Assembly: GCA_016271365.2 (NCBI GenBank)
Contig: CM057459.1
Coordinates: 825,317,001 to 825,381,000 of the forward strand
Length of the DNA: 64,000 nucleotides
Direction: 5' to 3'
Source: Neoceratodus forsteri
Taxonomy: Eukaryota > Chordata > Ceratodontiformes > Ceratodontidae
A program made the translations under genes and the position numbers. Shown here in pieces: positions 44,449 through 57,087 of the stretch; position 1 is the first letter of the stretch, and every line of letters starts with the position of its first letter. Under the pieces are notes generated by a model. The model was not told where the DNA came from, did not search any database, and saw only the letters and a list, made by a program, of their open reading frames with translations.

Positions 44449-45528
44449 CCCACTTACTAACATCAAGTAAACAATAAACTAATTAAAGAGAAAAGAAAAA
44501 GTACCTCAGACATAAAAAGTAATGGTTGGCTGCTTTTAAAATTTTCTATTAGTTTTAGGCTGTACACTAGCTCTTTAAAGAGATAACAGGTGTGACCCCT
44601 AGGTTTGTTTATAGCAGGGGGAGAAATGTGAAAGTCTATGTGACCAATAGTTGTCAAAGGCCTATTGGGATACATGACTACCTAAGTTATTTGGGGGGGG
44701 GGGTACTTTCAATGTGAGAAATATAAATATTGCCCTTTGGTCACAAAGTCCAGGACATGTCACGTGGATAATGTTAACAAGATATTTGAAATAAGGAATT
44801 TTATTAATTGTGATTTTTATGAGGTTATCTATTTGGCTATATGTATGTGGAATGCATATTATGTGGGTTAAATCAAACAAAGTTTGAAACTGAGAGTGGG
44901 AGAACCTGCCAGGCCTATAGAAAAAGGTGAGATGGATAATGCCCTGGCAAGCCATGTCAAGAAGCATACTATGGGTGAACACTGTTTCTCATTTCAAGGT
45001 ATAGTACAGTAAGACCTAACAGTGGTATGGGGAGGGGGGATTGAATAATTTGTTATTAAAGAGAGACTTGGTGAATTTTTACATTATGTGCCACTGAAGC
45101 CCCAGGTCTGAATGAAAGATATGAATGTCTCCCTTTTAAAATGATGTGTGCATATATATATATATATATATTTATATTTAAACCATGGGGGTGAGAGCTT
45201 TCTCAGTAGGATATCCTGTGTTATTTCCACTGCAGTGAGGATGATCCTGATGACATTGGCAGAGTGAGGATATCGACATGTACCCATACTCTGCTGATGT
45301 CACCAGAGTGAGGATAACTGCACTGCAGCTTGCATTCTAAAGGAAACTGCTTCAGAAAACAGTTAACTTTGGAAAAGACTCTCACCTATGTCCCATTGTG
45401 TTTCTAACATTCCGAGTGCATTACTGTGCTGATCTCAGCTTCAAAATAACCTGAATTCTAAATGAAACTCTTTTACAAAGCAGTTTCTGTTTCTCAGTGC
45501 TACCTGCAGCAGTTTGTCTTTGGTCCTG
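44449..45528. other. Unassigned interval with (AT)n microsatellite
   Basis: Contains an (AT)n run at 45152-45170 and AT-rich DNA. The frames at 44463-44982 and 45084-45287 have no family resemblance. Confidence 0.3.
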
Positions 45529-45713
45529 TCCACACTACCCCTCTGTAATGTTACAGAGTGCCCAAACCGTTACCGCAACGGTTTGCATTTACACCTGTAA
45601 TGTTACAGAAAGCGTTTTCGTAACCGTTGTTGAAACCACATATGAGGTGGTTTCAGCAATGGTTATGAAACCGGTTATGCTTCAGTAACTTTACTGGGCG
45701 TAGTGCAGACATG
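45529..45713. mobile_element. Short MITE
   Basis: The left end GTCCACACTACCCCTCTGTAA and the right end (TTACTGGGCGTAGTGCAGAC) are imperfect inverted copies around a roughly 185-base unit. Inside are palindromes (CAAACCGTTACCGCAACGGTTTG at 45564-45586, and GGTTTC/GAAACC pairs). Confidence 0.45.
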
Positions 45714-45730
45714 TGGCACTGGTCCCCTAG

Positions 45731-45927
45731 TGCAGTAGTTTCATGGTAAGGGCACCTCAGAAGCTGTTTTATTAAGCTGTTATATTCCTTTTTTGTGACT
45801 TGTGAAAAAGGAATCAGCTCACTAAAAGGGAATGGCTCACAAAAAAGGAAGTTAGCGAGTCACAAAAAAGGAATATAAAAGCTTAAAAAAACACCTTCTG
45901 ATGTTCCTTTACCACAAAACTACTGCA
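45731..45927. repeat. Foldback element
   Basis: The left arm 45731-45805 (TGCAGTAGTTTCATGGTAAG ... ATATTCCTTTTTTGTGACT) is inverted on the right (45850-45927) with roughly one mismatch in eight. The short centre carries GGAATCAGCTCACTAAAAGG. No coding frame. Confidence 0.65.
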
Positions 45928-46609
45928 TAATCCATGTAAGGGACTCCCAATTAACAAGATACATGCCTTAGTGTATCTGTTGAACTGCATTTTTGTGGGT
46001 TTTCAATTTTTTTTTGTTGAGAAAAACGGAAAACAACATAGCGGCTTGCAAAACAGGTTTTGTTCGGATGAACGAGGATTTTCTGTTCTCGCAAAACAGA
46101 ATCGCTCTCAGGAGACTAAATCCTTTCTTCACGAAATCATATAGTTTTCTGAAGAAAAAAAAAACACCTATCTTAAAGATAGGAATGTTGGGAAAACTCC
46201 CTCAGGAAATAATGGGTACTAAAAAACATAATAACTTTACAACAGATTAATATTATTACACAAAATTTTCACAGTCTGTTCAGGGGCCAAAGTTCTTTAT
46301 ATCATACAAAAATAATGCCAAAATTTCCACACCATCTGACCACAAGGCAATGATGAAAAAACTGCAAAAAGGGTGGGTTTTTACTTTATTTCACTATCCG
46401 GATCTCTAAATCCACACATCCGACAAGAATGAAACTTGCCACATCAAGAAATCTACCTCTCAGGACAGCACATAACAGACTTTGTGTAAGTCCATTGATC
46501 AGTTGAAAAGTTATTAAAATGCAAATTTTAGGTTTAACATGGAAACTGCTACTCAACTCTAACTACAGAGGCACTATTACACCTCTGTAATTAGTCACAA
46601 AAAAAATTA
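45928..46609. other. Unassigned interval
   Basis: An 85-codon plus-strand frame (45993-46250) is AT-rich and matches no family I know. Nothing else is recognised. Confidence 0.25.
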
Positions 46610-49104
46610 CATAGAAACATAGAAGTAGATGGCAGATAAGGACCACAAGGCCCATCCAGTCTACCATTTCTTTTTCTACCTTATGAGTGTGCCATCTGCC
46701 TTTGCTCTGTCAATGGCCTATCTATTCAAACTCACCTGTATTGCTCCCTTATGCCTATCCCATGCCTGTTTGAAGCCCTGCACTGTATTCAGATCCCCCA
46801 CTTCCTGAGGTAGGCTATTCCATGCATCCACCACCCTTTCTGTGAAAAAGAACTTCCTCACATTACCCCTTAATCGGCCTCCCTGTAGTCTCATGCTGTG
46901 TCCTCTTGTTCTGCTATTTTTTTTTATATTGAAACATGTTAGACTCTTTCCCCTTGTTAATGACCTTAAGGTGTTTGAATGTTTCGATCATATCACTTCT
47001 CTCCTCCTTTGCTCTACGGTATACTTATTGAGCTCCATTAGTCTGTCCTCATATGTTTTCTAATGTAGTCCCTGCACCATTTTGGTAGCCCTTCTCTGGA
47101 CTGCCTCAATTTGATTAATGTCCTTGTGAAGGTGTGGCCTCCAGTACTGCACACAGTACTTCAGATGGGGCCTAACCAGTGTCTTGTAAAGAGGGATTAT
47201 TACCTCCCTCTTATGACTTGTTATACCTCTACTAATACACCCCAACAACCCTCTAGCTTTACCTAGTGATTTAGTGGTCTGCTTGGATCACTTCAGGTCA
47301 TCAGTGATGATGACGCCCAAGTCTCTTTCTTCCCTTGTGACTGCAAGCAACTCTCCTCCCAGCCTATAGGTGGCTTCAGGGTTTCTCTTCCCTATGTGCA
47401 TCATCTTGCACTTCTTTGCATTAAACCACAGTTGCCACTCTTCTGACTGTTTTGCTAGTTTATCCAGATCTCTTATCATTCTGCTCACCCCATCTGGATC
47501 ATCTACTCTTTGCAGATGTTGGTGTCATCTGCAGACACACCTTACACTCCAGTCCATCTGCAATGTCACTGATGAAGATATTGAAGAGAACTGGCCCCAG
47601 GACTGGTCCATGAGGTACCCCACTTGTGACTTGCATCTCTTCTTACTGTATACCATTTACCACCACTCTCTGTTTTCTGCCCGTCAACCAGTTTGCTACC
47701 CAGTTGACCAACTTCTGACCCACTCCGAGTCTACCCAGCTTATTAATCAATCTTCTGTGTGGAACAGTATCGAAAGCCTTGCTGAAGTCAAGGTAGGTGA
47801 CATCAACTGCTCCCCCTAGGTCCACCACTCTGGTTACCCAGAAAAAGAAATCTATGAGATTAGTTTGACAGGACCTTCCTTTATTAAACCCATGCTGTCT
47901 TGGTTCCTGTGCTTCTATGGATTCCAGGTATTGTACTATCCTTTCCTTAAGGAGTGCCTCCATAATCTTGCCCACTACTGAGGTAAGACTGACTGGTCTG
48001 TAGTTCTCTGCCTCCTCCCTGCTACCACTCTTGTGGAGCGGGATCACATGAGCCCTTCTCCAGTCTTCTTGGACCTCTTCTGTGCTCAGAGACTCACTAA
48101 ACAATTCTGATAATAGCTTTGCTAGTTCCACCCTTAGCTCCTTTAGTACCCTGGGATGTATGTCATAAGGTCCCATTGTCTTGTCTACCCTGAGCTTATC
48201 GAGCTCTTGTAGAACCTGTTCTTTTGTGAAGGAACTAGTGCACACCTCCTTCCACCCTGTGTCCATGGTGCTGAGCTGTGGGCCCTGCCCTGCCTTCTTT
48301 TCAGTAAATACTGAGCAGAAGTATCTATTTAGGATAGATGCTTTTACATGGTCCTCCTCCCTCATGTGCTCCCTTATCCCCTTTGATCTTAGCAATACCC
48401 CCTCTGGACTTTCTCCTTTCACTAATGTATCTATAGAAAGTCTCATCACCTTCTTTTACTGTTTGTGCTAGTCTTTCCTTGGTTTGGACCTTTGCCTGCT
48501 GTACTGCCTTCCCTGCTTCCCTTAGGGAATTTTGGTATGCCTCTCTTTCTTCATCCTGCAGCTTTCCCTTATATTTCCTGAAGGCCAGCCTTTTGGCTCT
48601 GACCTTTTCTGCTACTGTTTTTGAGAACCAACATGGTTTCCTTCTTCTTTTGCACTTACTTTTCTCTCTAACACAAGGGGATGTTGCTTCAAATATTGCA
48701 TCTTTAATGCTTGCCCACCTTGCTTGTACCACCTCACCTGTATTTCTTTTTGCCAGGGTTAGCTTAACTCTGTTGGCCATCTTATCAATGTCAGCTCCCC
48801 TGAAGTCCCATATTTTTGCATTGGAATGGGATGATTTAGTTCTAGTGGCCAAACTGAACCATAACATGTGATGGTCACTGGCCCCCAGGTGACCTTCTAC
48901 CTGGAGATCTGTGATCCTTTCCCTGTTAGTCAGTATTAGATCTAGGATAGCCCTGTCTCTTGTGGGTTGTTGTACCAGTTGCTTGAGGCCCTCCCCTGCA
49001 GGGAATCCATCATTTGTCTAGTTCTGGCAGATGTTCCTGCTGATATTGACCCATCTGTATCTGGCATGTTGAAGTCTCCCATTATCACTACTACATTAAG
49101 TCAG
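46610..49104 (-). mobile_element. CR1 LINE, 2.5 kb, endonuclease end to 3' end
   Basis: The 3' end at 46610 has the shared CR1 terminus (ATAGAAACATAGAAGTAGAT). Coding text from right to left: GDFNMPDTDG at about 49060-49090; WDFRGADIDKMANRVKLTLA at 48780-48840; a basic linker (180-codon frame 48325-48867); and a 268-codon frame at 47643-48449. That frame carries FCSVFTEKK, VIPLHKSGSREEAENYRPVS, QHGFNKGRSCQTNLIDFF, YLDFSKAFDTVPHRRL and VVVNGIQ. Then [14 protein letters not shown], and a frameshift leaves the catalytic box as SADD near 47510. LWFNAKKCKMMHIGKRNPEA at 47400-47488 and RTLVRPHLKYCVQYW-type text at 47060-47248 follow. The upper end stops at 49104, directly beside a foldback element. 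One of the longest CR1 copies here; frameshifts inactivate it. Confidence 0.85.
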
Positions 49105-49108
49105 AGAT

Positions 49109-49470
49109 TAGGGTTGTAAAAATGCAAAGAGTACAAAGACAGGAAATGAAAAAACATTAGGGATCTGGGTCTCCAGAGTATTAGCTAATCAGTGGTGGGG
49201 TCTTACTTGGGGTTGTCAAACCTAATGACCCCCACCCAGCCCATAGCCTCATGTCCAAAGCACAAGCTACAGCTCCAACATTGTGCCTCACAGTGACACA
49301 GTATGACCAACAAAATATGTCAGACCCTGTCTGCTACAGGGTAGGGGTGGACATTAGGGTTACCAGCCCTAAGTAAGATCCCACAACTGATTCACCAATA
49401 CTCCGGAGACCCAAATCCCTAATGTTTTTTCATTTCCTGTCTTTGTATGCCTTGCAGTTTAACAACCCTA
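49109..49470. repeat. Foldback element with arms of about 130 bp
   Basis: Left arm 49109-49240 and right arm 49340-49470 are inverted copies. They share TAGGGTTGT at the ends, TACAAAGACAGGAAATG, AAAAAACATTAGGGAT and GGGTCTCC. The loop (about 100 bases) holds a CTGTCTGCTACAGGGTAGGG text also seen in the interval 24180-24540. The element abuts the truncated 5' end of CR1 46610-49104. Confidence 0.7.
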
Positions 49471-49904
49471 AACTTTGCATTAACACCATTTTTTGCAACT
49501 AATTTCCCTTCTTTTTGTGATAGTGTAACTGTATTAAATATAATATTGGAGACAGTCCTGGAATTTTATCATCATTTGTGTAGGTCCCACAAAATTAGTG
49601 AAATGCAATACTGGAGAAAGTCCTGATGCAGTGCATGGGCCCAGCAGACCCCAACACACATGTCAATACCTTATGAATGAGGTTCCCTGACCTTCCACAG
49701 GATGTGGCGTCTGCAACAAAACACTGTTCAATCCCTACCCAGGCCGTGACTGGTGCTGCATGCTGCAGCACCTTCCCCATCAACCTTGTCTCAGTAATCT
49801 GACTCACTGAGTTCACACCTGAACTTAGCTCACTGACACAGTAAGGCAGCGTGTTTCCCAGTGGTGCAACGGACATCCCTGCAAACAATGTAACTTAATA
49901 AATT
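49471..49904. other. Unassigned interval
   Basis: The 97-codon minus-strand frame at 49595-49888 (with a GAPVTAWVG-like stretch) is unassigned. No motif is recognised. Confidence 0.25.
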
Positions 49905-51100
49905 CTTTGTTTTTTAATATTTTGACACCAGACTTTCAACATTGTCCTCTTATGACCCCACCTCATAAACCCCATAGGTGAAAATGTTCAAATCTGTGCT
50001 GAAACACCATTCCACGCCACAGGTGTGAAAATACATTTTGGACAGATGTGCAAAATGACAGCTGTACTGTTCCTGAGATGGTGTGAAAAAATGGGTATGC
50101 TGAAAATCTGCAGTCAAAATATTGTAAATTATCAAAGTTACGCACCTGCATAGACAATTTTCAACACACGCTTGTAACTCAGCCATTTTTTGGAATTTTT
50201 TCACACAATTTTCAGCATGGCCATTTTTGGACCCCACCTCATGAACACTGGCACTAACATTTCATTATTAATTAATCAGTCCTGAAAGGTGATTCTGGGC
50301 AGTGACTGTGCAATTCGGTGTCTCAGGTGTGAAAACACATTTTGGGTGGGATGTGAGAAATGACAACTGTACTGTTCATGAGGTGGTGTAAAAAAAATGG
50401 GTATGTTGAAAATATGCAGTCAACATATTGTAAATTGTCAAAGTTAAGTGGCTGCGTAGAAACTGCACAACACACATTCATAACATAGCCATTTTTTTTA
50501 ATTGTTTTTCACCAAATTTTCAAAATGGGTATTTTGAGACCGCACCTCATGAACAATGGCACTGATATTTCCATAATCAGTCCTGAAAGGTGATTTCGTA
50601 CCGTGACTAAAAAATCACCTTCCAGGCTTGACTGACAAAATGGCAGTGACAGTGTTCATAAGGTGCGGTCCCAAAAAGCCCATGTTGAAAATTTGATGAA
50701 AAAATACCAAACAATGGCAAATATATCAATACAAGTTCAAAACACCATTGAAAAGCATTATTCAACACTTACCTTTATTCCTCAGTTTGCAGTGTGGCTT
50801 TGAAGAGTTCAGACATGTCCCGGTCCCCAGAAGATGACAGCAACCGGCCTCTAGTGGTTCATATAGGGTAAGGGGGGTAAGGTGTGGTGAGTGCTCAGTG
50901 GGAGGGTCACGATGGAGGGAGGGTGACAGTGGGGACGATGGGGGATTGTCTTCTTTTTTAAAGGTTACTAAAAAATAAAGACACCGGGGAACTGTTTTCT
51001 TTTTTTGCAGGTATAAACACATAAATTGATCTAGCTCAGGACACTGAGGGTGGGCTCCCCAGTGTCCCATACTGCTGGCAGGGGGGAGATATACATAATA
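49905..51100. repeat. Family A palindromic tandem repeat, copy 3 (about three units plus tail)
   Basis: Units start near 49930, 50200 and 50500 with the ATTTTCAACAT / CACCTCATGAA / CTGAAAGGTGATT words and their inverted counterparts. The tail from about 50766 (TTACCTTTATTCCTCAGTTTGC) parallels that of copy 2. An S-P-L-rich minus-strand frame (50762-51070) in the tail is not credible as a protein. Confidence 0.65.
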
Positions 51101-51389
51101 CTGACATAGGGATTGGTTCCCATGAAGTCAGTATGGTAATATTAAATGAGGGGGGTAACACGTGGGGGGAGGGGCATCTGAGTGTCAGATTATAAGAATG
51201 TCTAAATTCTCAGAGCACTCCAATACCCCTTGCTTGTCATGGCAAGGGTTGCACTATAGGACACAGTTGTGTCGTATAGTGCAATCATCTGCTAAGTAAG
51301 CATTAACACATGACAGGGTGTGCTGAAAATGTAGATTAACTTCCACAGTATCAGCACACACTGGAGTGCAGTTAATGTGCTTGATATAT

Positions 51390-53960
51390 TTATTTATTTC
51401 AAATTTGGTAACTAGGTGGCTGACTGGGACAAGGTCCCTTTTTCAGGGGTGACCCAGGGGAGGGGTAACAAGGAGAGGAAAAGGAAGTGTATGCAGACAC
51501 TTAACAAGAACAAGTACAAGGGGAGTGTGCACTTCTTCAGCATTAGCACATAAAGCAATTAACAATTAAAAAGTGCAAATAAACAGTACACAATAGACAA
51601 TTAATGTGAAGACAAAATATTGAATCAGACATCAAGTTCATACTGGTTGGGGAGTTTCAGTCACTTCTAAAGTATAGTAGGTTGGAACTCAGCCTGCAGC
51701 GTAACAGAAGAGAATATGAGCTGGGGGGTGACGATAGTGGGGAGAGCAGGGGTGAGGGAGAAGAGAGAAAAGTGGGAAGGCAGTAGAGGTAGCACAAATT
51801 AGTGACAGCTACAAGTAGGAGGAGGAAAGAAGATTTCCTTGTAGAATATCTTAAAGTGAGGAAGAGAAGTGCAGGAGTTTGTTCCATTTTTGAGGTGCAG
51901 CAACATGGAAGGATCTGTTGCCTATGACTTAGCAATGTTTGGGGATACTTAATACGGGGAGATGAGAGAATCTATGTGTCCTAGAGAAGGATTTCAGTGA
52001 GAGGAGATTGGAGAGGATTAGAGGAGAGGAGTGACGGTGGATTGGTTTAAAGACAGTACATAGTACTGGGAAATCCATTTTGGCCTCAAAGGATGGCCAA
52101 TTCAATATGCGGAGAACATCACAGTGGTGTGCATGAGAGCGGAAGTGGGCCATGAAGTGGGCAACTCTGTGATAGGCTTGCTTAAGTTTTGCCTGGATAG
52201 GGGTCCTGGCCGAGTGAGTGATGGGGCAGCAGAGAAGAGCCCAGGGAGAAGACTAGTTGAGACAATGGTCTTTGGAGCATGGGGTGAGAGATAGGGGGCA
52301 ACGCGGTATAACATACCAAGTTTTTGGTTTGTTACCTTGATGATGTTTGTTGTGTGATTCAAGGGATAGATGCACATCCAGTGTCAGTCCTAGGTATTTG
52401 AAGGAGCTCACCTCTTCTAGTGGCTCACCAGAAGAGGTGTGGATTACCAGGGGTCTGTGAAGTTATACAGAAGGAGATGGGACAGAACAGCATGGTTTTA
52501 ATATTTTTTTTTTTTATTCAGGACCAACAGAATCTCCTTCAATAAGTATTCCAACTTCTGGAAATTATATTGAAGGTCAGTCTTCATGGAGGAGACATCG
52601 GTGTTTGACCTGTATATAATGGCTTGGTCTGCATATAGCTGGACTGAGGCCCCACCACAGTTCATAGGCAGCTCATTGATGAAGATGGAGAATAGGAGGA
52701 GCCCAAGGGTTGACCCTTGAGAGACCCCATCAGAGATAGGAAATATGGAGGGGTGCACACCAGACCATTTAACACATTGTGACATACCGGATAGGTAGTT
52801 AGAGAACCAGGTCAGCAAGGTGGAATCAAGGCCAAGACAGTGGAGCTTTGAGAGGAGGACTGGGTGATTAACTAGATCAAAGGCCTTCGTAAGGACAATA
52901 AAGACAGTCCCTGTGGTCCATCCAAGATCCATGGCCTGACGTAAATCTGAGGTGACCTTCAGAAGGGCGGATTCAGTCCTGTGTGATTTTTGAAAGTCAT
53001 GTTGGTGTCTGGGGAGGGCACTGGTTTGCTTGAGAAAAGAGTAGCACTGGTTGTATATAATTCTTTCCTGTATCCTGGCGATAGGACAAAGGATATATAT
53101 ATTGTAGGTCAGTAGTTCCCCATAATGGTTGTTGGGCCGGTTTTATGAACTGGGACAACAGCTGTGATATTCCATTTGTCGGGGACAGATTGGGTTAGGA
53201 AAGATCTGTTAATTAACTGTACAATCAGCCGATCAAGCATGGGGGCTCCAGTTCTGAGGAATTTAAGTGGCAGGGTGTCAAACCCCAGAGAATTATCAGG
53301 ATTGAGGCCCGAAAGGAGTTTGAGGATTTCCATAGTTGCGGTGAGTTTTAAGTGGAAGAGTGGATGAGAGACTTCTAGAGGCAAGTGGAGTGGAGTGGAG
53401 CAGACTGGGAAGTTGGTAAACCAGCTTTGTATGCTCCTAGGTCAGTGAAGAAATTATTAAAATTGGAGGCTATCTCCAGAGGTGAATTTGTTAAATTTCT
53501 ATTCAGATTCATGGTATGTGGGGTGCTCCTCCTGTTGCCCTTGAGGATGGTATTTATTTGAGTCCAAAAACTTTTGGGGTTGAAGAGACTTCAATCTTGC
53601 ATCAGAGGCATATAGTATCTCTTTGATTTGTTAGTTTTGGTCTTTTATGTATTCCTTAGTTGGCGGAAGACAATCCACTCCGATTGTAGACCAGATTTCT
53701 TAAATTGCTTCCATGCTTTGTCCCTGGAGCGCATTAGATGCTTCAGGTCCTGAGAGAGCCAGGGGGAATAAGTACCTTTGGCATGCCTCAGTTTATAGGG
53801 GGCATAGGAATCAAGGATTGCATTAAAGGTGTTAATGAGGTATTCCAGTGCCTAATTTATATTAGGAAGGGAGGTGATGGGGGACCATTTGACAGAAGTC
53901 AGGACATGGAGCACTGCATGGGTAGTTCTGGACTGAGAGTGTCAGTCATCACATTCTAAC
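51390..53960 (-). mobile_element. L2-like LINE, 5'-truncated (2.6 kb)
   Basis: The 3' tail on the minus strand is (AATA)n (seen as TATTTATTTATTTC at 51390-51402). The coding text includes, from right to left: a linker with ASNFNNFFTDLG (53440-53480); RT start AVVPVHKTGPTTIMGNY (53109-53170); a palm frame at 52498-52932 with GTVFIVLTKAFDLVNHP; SDGVSQGSTLGLLLFSIFIN; and the catalytic box as YADQ (52618-52629). RVAPYLSPHAPKTI and a C-terminal DCDVLRILNWPS text follow at 51929-52377. Stops, shifts and YADD to YADQ show an inactive copy. Upstream endonuclease is missing. Confidence 0.75.
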
Positions 53961-53974
53961 CAGTATGTCAACAG

Positions 53975-56620
53975 TAATGCTATACCTTCTAGCATGAGTG
54001 GTGGTGCTCTTCAGATGACTTCAGGTCCAGGTGCTTTGTCACCCTTAATGCCCTCAACCCATCTAGTACCATGCTATCTGTAATCCCTACGTTTGTCGTC
54101 TCCTACCTCCACCAACTCCCCTCACCTGGGGTATCTGCCCCCCTTCTAGTGAATGAATACAGAGCAGAAGAATTTATTCAGTGCCTCTGCCGGCTCTGTA
54201 ATTTTCTTCCCCCTCCCCCTGTCCTTCTTAATCCTCACCAGCTGATCATTGCTCCTCTTTCTCTTTCAGATGTAGTGGAAGAAGTCTTTTTCCTCCACTT
54301 TTGATTCTTTGTGCCAGTCTCAGTTCACTGGATGCCTTTGACACCCTGACCAGTCTGGTAACCTTCCTGGACATCTCCATGTACTGTACATATCCTTATC
54401 TTCATCCTTCCCTGATTTCCTCTTGTTTCGAAATGCTGCCCTCTTGACACTCCCCCCCTTCCATAACCTAATGTGTCAGTCAACTGGTTTTCTTTGCCCT
54501 ACCCTTCTTGCTTTTCTTCCTACTGCAAGACACCCTAGCCTCCTCCAGCCCTTCCTGTATGATGTCCCAATTCTGGTCTGCATCCATGTGTGGTTGCATA
54601 CCTGCCAGGTGCCTGACCAAAATTTCCTAAATCTTCTTAAAGTCCATCTCCTGAACTCAATCACCCTTGTAGCTATGCTCCCTGTTTCCCTCCCCATGTT
54701 GAGCATGAACCACACTGAATAGTGGTCACTCCCAGCTAGTGGTTCATCCACTTCCAGATTCCTTACAGCTTCCCCGTTATGCAGTACATGGTCCAGAGTC
54801 CTTTCAAACTGAGTCGGCTACTGGACCAGCTGTGTCAGAAGCTGTCTTGAAATGCTTCTAACAGGACTCACTCCCTTGCACTCTTGGTAGATGGGGTACC
54901 CCAATCCACCCCCAGTAGATTGAGGTCACCCACCATCACTGTGATCCCCTTCCTGCAGACCTTCCTAATTTGTTCAGCTAATTCCCTATCCAGATCACTC
55001 CCCTGAGCTGGTGGCCTATACACCACCCCCATCCTCAGTGTCATATTCTGTACATCTTGGAATTGCATCCATAGTGCTTCTGTCCTCCCCTCCTTCCCTT
55101 CCTGCCTTACGCACTTTATCCCCTCCCTTACATAGATCACCACCCCCCATTCCTCTTAGCCCTATCCTTTCTGAATAACCAGATAATCATATCCCAGTCC
55201 TGGTACTGGGTGGCCCACATTTCTGGGATAGCAGCAATGTCCACCCCCTCCACTGCCAAGAGAGCTGGTAACTCTGCTGTTCTATTCTTTAGGCTTCTTG
55301 CATTCAGTGAGACAACCCCCACCTTTCTCCTCCCTTTCCTACCCCTATTCTTCCCACCCTTTATCCCTCCCTGTGCCATTTCCACAATTCCTTTACCCAT
55401 AATAAGGGGGCTGAGCTCAGTAGGATGCCTTTTCCAGACCCTTTTACAATCAGCGGTCTCCTCACCACTCCCCCTCCTAGTTTAAATCCACCTTTGTTGA
55501 TTTATACCCCTCAATTCCCCATTTTAGTACTCAGTTCCCTTCCCTGCTCAAATGTAGCCTGTCCCCTGCATATAGGTCACTATTGCCACAGGCTCTGCCC
55601 CAGTCTGACACTAATCCATACTCCCTGATATGGCACCAATCCCTCAGCCACTTATTGAACTCCTCTATCCTTTTTTTCCTCACTGTACTCGCACATGGTA
55701 CCGGTGGTACCTCAGAGAATGCCACCCACCCCCCACCTCCTCACACTGTCTACCCAAATCCTCAGACCTCCCTTTACCACCTCTACCATCTCCCCCCACT
55801 AAGTCATTTGCACCCATGTGCATCACTATGTGAGGTTTCTTCCTCCTCTTCAATGCATACCTGAGAAATGCCTGCCGTGCCCTGCCCGTGGTCAACCCCA
55901 GAATAGATTCGACCCAGATATGACTTTGCCTTTCTCCCCTTCAGCCCCATCTGACCCCTTTCAGTATAGAATCCCCCAGCATTAGTACCCCCATCTTCTT
56001 GTCCTGTACCCTCTCCTCCTCCTGTTTGCATTGTCCATGTTTCCAGAGTCCACACTGCCCTGCTCCTTATTACCTCTATCCACACCATTTGCGAATCCTA
56101 CATCTCCCCCATTTCTGCCTCTCCCTCTGCCTCTACGCTCTTCTTGCCCTCCCCCATCTTTCTTTCCCAGCCTGACTCCTGACTCCTGGGCCTTCACTAC
56201 CTTTCTCCTCCTCCCCCCGCTGATCTCCAACACCTCTCCTAACACCTCCGATGCCAAAACTGCAATCCTATTACTTTCTACCCCTGCAGTGGTGCCCATC
56301 TCCTGCTTCCCCTACCCTGAGCCTTGCCTCCATTTATTGCCCCTCTGTTGTCCTTACCCCATCCCCCTCCCTACATTCTCACAGTATTTAGCCCTCCTGT
56401 TCCTCCTTTACTTCTCTCAGCTACTCCTCTCTGGGGACCATCCTGCCCCAGCCCCCCACCCTCTCCAGCTCTGTTCAGAGCCCCTGTACCTCATTTGCCA
56501 GTCTACTCAGCCTGTAACAAATTGGACAATCCCCCTGTTTCAATAGTATGTTCATCCAACCACTATTCCAATGTCTCCAGCCACCTCATTCATGCACCTC
56601 CAACCCCCAGTGCAATCTTC
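53975..56620 (-). mobile_element. CR1 ORF1 esterase and ORF2 endonuclease (no RT)
   Basis: The order on the minus strand is ORF1, then ORF2. ORF1 has a CPICYRLSRLANEVQ zinc-ribbon-like block near 56530, a basic Gly/Arg-rich part (55982-56299) and an SGNH esterase. The esterase blocks are MLGDSILKG (Ser near 55968-55970), MHMGANDL (Asn block 55803-55818) and DRLHLSREG (Asp/His block, His at about 55553). ORF2 has NARSLKNRTAELPALLAVEG and EMWATQYQDWD (55137-55400), VIYVREGIKC, MGVVYRPPAQGSDLDRE, VMVGDLNLLGVDWG (GDFN read as GDLN) and SDHYSVWFML (54680-54700). It ends before the RT at about 53980. The esterase blocks are the best preserved CR1 ORF1 in the window. Confidence 0.75.
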
Positions 56621-57087
56621 CATAATGCCCCATTATCCTTCCCTCCATTATTGACACTTAACTTATATGTAACCTCAATTTCTTATCACATAATCTGAAC
56701 AGCAACAGCTGGATACCATATGCAACCTTACTAGCTTGTTTTGGAGTCCTTGTTGGTTGCTAGCTTGCTAGCTCAGTAACTCTAGTTAATACATTTATAC
56801 ATGACCTTGTCAATTTGAACTTTAAACTTTCAACTTTAAATATGCAGTTACCCATCCTTAACCCAAACTTGTCAGTTTGACTTTGAAACTTGCAACTTTT
56901 AAACATTTAAATCTTAAAATCCAACTAGTAAAAGCTTGAGTGTCTGAACTTTCACCACCTGACTATTAGCTTTAATAGTTAGCTCATATGGGAAGTTTGC
57001 AGCTCCCCACAGCATTCAAGCCCAACCCACGGTGACTTTTCAGTATTTAAGAAGGGCTGGTGGAGTAGGTGGTGGTGGTGGTGGGGT
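56621..57087. other. CR1 upstream region
   Basis: No coding content. It lies between CR1 ORF1 and the tandem units at 57088-57543. It contains a (GGT)n-like run at 57068-57082 and may be CR1 5' UTR. Confidence 0.3.

Noticed and set aside
45152..45170. (AT)n run as a regulatory element
   Set aside because: A plain dinucleotide microsatellite with nothing around it to suggest function.
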